This document shows positions 61,386 to 64,000 of a stretch of 64,000 nucleotides of DNA, piece after piece; within the stretch, counting starts at the first letter, position 1; each line of letters begins with the position of its first letter. Origin of the DNA: Golubevia sp. BC0850 (lineage: Eukaryota; Basidiomycota; Exobasidiomycetes; Golubeviales; Golubeviaceae); the NCBI GenBank assembly GCA_012976225.1, contig JAAVVG010000022.1:124001-188000 (forward strand), written 5' to 3'. A program made the translations under genes and the position numbers. The notes under the pieces are model-generated. The model was not told the DNA's origin, made no database searches, and worked only from the letters and a program-made list of their open reading frames with translations.

Positions 61386-63003
61386 TTAGAGAACGAGGAC
61401 CAAACCAAACATAGAAACGATCCCAACCAAAGCAGAAGAAGAGACCAAGACCTTTGAATTTGTGCTTGAGTTATCGTTGACACCATTTCCATTTGAATTG
61501 ATGCGACCTCCGTTTCCGTTTCCATTTCCGTTTCCACCACTTCCACTTCCACTGTCACTTCCATCATTTGCGTTTGAAGTCGCGTTCTTGTAACCCGTTC
61601 CTTGATTGTTGGTATCAGGTCCTGGAACTGAGTTTCCCTGACTTGTTGCTGAGTTGTCCGAGGTGACAGCTCCAGAGATTCCAGACCTTGCTGAAGCTTT
61701 GGCTGAGTTGGCTGCTTCGGAAGCTCTGTTTTGGTTCAAAGTTGTCGATCCTAGTACTGAGTCGATTAGATGAACGACACCTCCAGTGGCCATCAAATCG
61801 GTTTGTAAAACTTGGGCAGACCAGTTTCCAACAGTGACCACATTCTTGGATTGATCGTAGACGAGATCTTGACCGGCAGCGTTGACTGAGTGAGATGAGA
61901 AAAAGCGAGTCAGAACCTGTACGGTGAACTTCGGAGTTCCCGGTCAGAACCAAACATGGATTCTAGGAAATGAAAAGGAAGAGCAGTGACTTGTCGTGAA
62001 CTCACTGATAGATCCTTGATCGGCAAGAAGAGGTGAGAAGACGACTCTGTTGGCGATAACGTGCTGCATAATGACAGTAGAGATAGTCTCTTGGTTGACA
62101 TTAGCAGTGCTTCCATTAGTTCCCAGGAATTGATTAAGAGCAGCATCCGTTGGAGCGAAGATCGTAACTCCTTTCATGTTATCGATTGTTTGTCCTAATC
62201 CTCCCACCGATCTGACAAGCTCCACGATCCTGTCGTGTCCTCCATGGTAACCTACAGTGAAAGTGATATTTCCTGGAACTGACAACATTCTCTTGATAGG
62301 TTGAATAGTTAAATCTAAGCCGTCTGAGTTGTACTTGAAGGAGTCTCCATCGAAATCATCGTTGTTAGAACCTTCTACCAGCTGACCTGGTTGCATTGCT
62401 ACTGGCAATCCATTTCCACCTGGTAAGTTGACGTAGACGGAAGAAGTCAATAGTGAGTGGCCGACCGTGTGGATGTTCTTTTCAGAAGAGAGGTCAGAGA
62501 GATCGATTTGTCCGTTGATTACGTGATAGAGAAGAGCAGCTTGAAGTCTATCCTTGTTGTTACGAACGTTGTCTGGGAGAGGCGCTGCTGCAAAGTTGGT
62601 AGGTGCGAATAGACTGGGAAAGTAGGAGACGAGATGAGGTCAGGCTGGGCGTTCAGGCAAGAGGGCGAAACCTCAGCTCCAACTAACGTCTTTGGTCCGT
62701 TTGAGCTCATCACGGTCTTGATCAATTCAGGATTGTCTGCGCGCAGAGGAAATTGAGAATAGAAAAGAGAGGCGCGTCAGTCGTAATGAAGAGGAGAAGG
62801 GTAGTTTCAGAGGGAGTGGGGTTTGACCAACGATGCTCACCTTTCAACCAACCCGTTAGAGTCGAAAAGTCTCCTTTGGAGTTCAATGCATCCAAGAGAC
62901 CCGAAGCACCATCTCTTCGTACGATCCGAGAAGGATGAGCTGAGGTGAAAGTGGATAGTAGTAGAAGGGCGGGTAGGACGAAACTGAAGGAGGTGAAACG
63001 CAT
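61386..63003 (-). CDS. secreted fasciclin (FAS1) domain protein, probably GPI-anchored
   Basis: Likely cell-surface adhesion or wall protein. Exons 62841-63003, 62688-62736, 62006-62613 and 61386-61885 give 439 residues. A signal peptide (MRFTSFSFVLPALLLLSTFT) leads to two FAS1 domains. The first has TLFAPTNFAAAPLPDNV and LLYHVINGQIDL. The second has GVTIFAPTDAALNQFL, IMQHVIANRVVFSPLL and TGGVVHLIDSVL. A Ser/Gly/Asn-rich linker with repeated GNGNGN follows. The C-terminus is hydrophobic (SALVGIVSMFGLVLVL) after NSKVLVSSS, a typical GPI-attachment layout with an omega site near the Ser/Asn run. Several NxS/T sites are present. A TATA box lies 216 bases before the ATG. Confidence 0.92.
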
Positions 63004-64000
63004 GGTCGGTATGGTTGAGGTTGATTGAAGAGAGTTGGAGATTCCAAAAGAAAGTGGTTGAATGTAAAGAATGTGATGAGGATCAAAAGAGAGTGGGATG
63101 AGAGTGAGGCTGAGAGTGAGGCTGAGAAATGAGGCTGAGAAATGAGAAGGGAGAGGATGAAGCGTGAAGGCAGATGGAGAGATCCTCTAACCAAAATCAG
63201 AAAGTTGACTCCCTTTATACTATTGCCGTGATTTCATATTCAGCCCCTGTCAATTTTGGTCTGGTTCCTCTCACTATGTATCTCACTTCCACATTCGGAA
63301 TGTGAAGAAGAAGGGAATTTGAGGAGTTCGTCCAGAACGCGTTCTCGAATGACGAGTTAGTGAAAACTCGTCACCCCCTTTTTTGAATGCCTCTCCCCTT
63401 CTTCAAAGAAAACGCGTCGGAATCTTCGAGAAGGGACGAAACCGTCCAACACGTTCAAATATCTGAATCGAACATCAGAAAGACGTTGGCCACGAAAGAA
63501 GAGAGGTGTAAAGATTAGAGAGGATCCCAATCTTTCGCCTTCACGCTCCCAGTCAGCAGGTATCTATCTGGCTGAGCATTCACAAATGCAAATCGCCAAA
63601 CAGACAGTAAAGCACTCTCTTGAGAAGATGGGGCTCGAAGAGGGTCGGGACATTCAATTGCAGTCGATGAGCCAGGTACGGAAGGCTAACAATAAGCAAA
63701 GGAGATTGGCTTCAAGAGGAGGCAGAGATTGAGGTCTATCCCGAACAAACTCACAAACGAGCTTCTACTACTTGTTTTGAAGCGAAAAGGTGTACATATA
63801 CTAGCATCTTCGTTGGAAGCGTTGCTCCGTCGTCTTGTCTCCTTGCTTTCTTTCTAGAGCTTCTCTGACCCATCTCCTATTTACTAGTCATACAGAGATT
63901 GATTCTAGCAGCTCGCCGTTGTCGAGAGTCCTGCCATAAGAGTCTCTTGAAGGGTAATAAAGATCAGAATGAGTTCGAGTTAGGCTCTGCGCCCAAGATT
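63004..64000. other. intergenic to the window edge
   Basis: Upstream region of the fasciclin gene. It includes a short tandem GAGGCTGAGA repeat at about 63110-63145. No coding sequence is seen in the last kilobase. Confidence 0.4.
63213..63219 (-). promoter_or_regulatory. TATA box of the fasciclin gene
   Basis: On the minus strand TATAAAG sits about 210-216 bases before the ATG at 63003, a spacing close to that of the other secreted-protein genes in the window. Confidence 0.5.

Overview
The window is nuclear DNA of a filamentous or yeast-like fungus, most likely a basidiomycete and possibly Pucciniomycotina; the placement is an inference, since no marker gene is present. Genes are dense and intron-rich. 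Introns are mostly 50-150 bases, begin GTGAGT or GTAAGT, often carry a CTGAC-like branch site and end in YAG. The content is fungal: fused ARG5,6, SVF1, ICE2, PHO89, ERF2, an SCT1-type acyltransferase and fasciclin-domain GPI proteins. I placed 23 protein-coding genes plus one 3' gene end at the left edge. Most exon joins were checked by reading-phase arithmetic. I saw no tRNA, rRNA, CRISPR array, retroelement or transposase.

Layout. 0-10.4 kb: ankyrin-tailed L-asparaginase (-), leader-bearing pirin (-), 2-oxoglutarate oxygenase (+), ERF2-like DHHC palmitoyltransferase (-). 10.6-22.6 kb: glycerol-3-phosphate acyltransferase (+), GNAT acetyltransferase (+), secreted GH43-like protein (+), F-box/WD protein (-), SVF1 (+). 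24.3-39.1 kb: four secreted-protein genes around mitochondrial ARG5,6 and a SYLF-domain gene. 39.9-49.4 kb: an unknown protein (-), the PHO89 phosphate transporter (-) and ICE2 (+). 49.8-63 kb: F-box protein (-), isoprenylcysteine methyltransferase (-), a purine-rich degenerate stretch, NDUFAF5 (+), a GT4 glycosyltransferase (-) and a two-fasciclin GPI-type protein (-).

The most striking locus is the Gly/Ala-rich secreted protein at 24286-26938. It is built from tandem copies of one peptide unit, and different copies carry introns at different subsets of five equivalent positions. Two intact 438-base exon+intron units plus part of a third look identical. Second is a pair of paralogous small secreted proteins (28.1 and 34.9 kb) with the same exon phases and TATA boxes 243-244 bases before the ATG; one has an in-frame TAG at the last codon of exon 1. 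Other unusual points are a 6-base micro-exon in PHO89, an 11-base micro-exon in the Gly/Ala gene, four CACGTT sites upstream of PHO89, and a 16-base tandem duplication that shifts frame in the F-box gene unless an alternative intron removes it.

The genes are mostly independent housekeeping functions: lipid and membrane work (acyltransferase, ERF2, ICMT, ICE2, SVF1), mitochondria (ARG5,6, NDUFAF5), nutrient use (asparaginase, PHO89, GH43) and cell surface (FAS1 and the secreted cluster).
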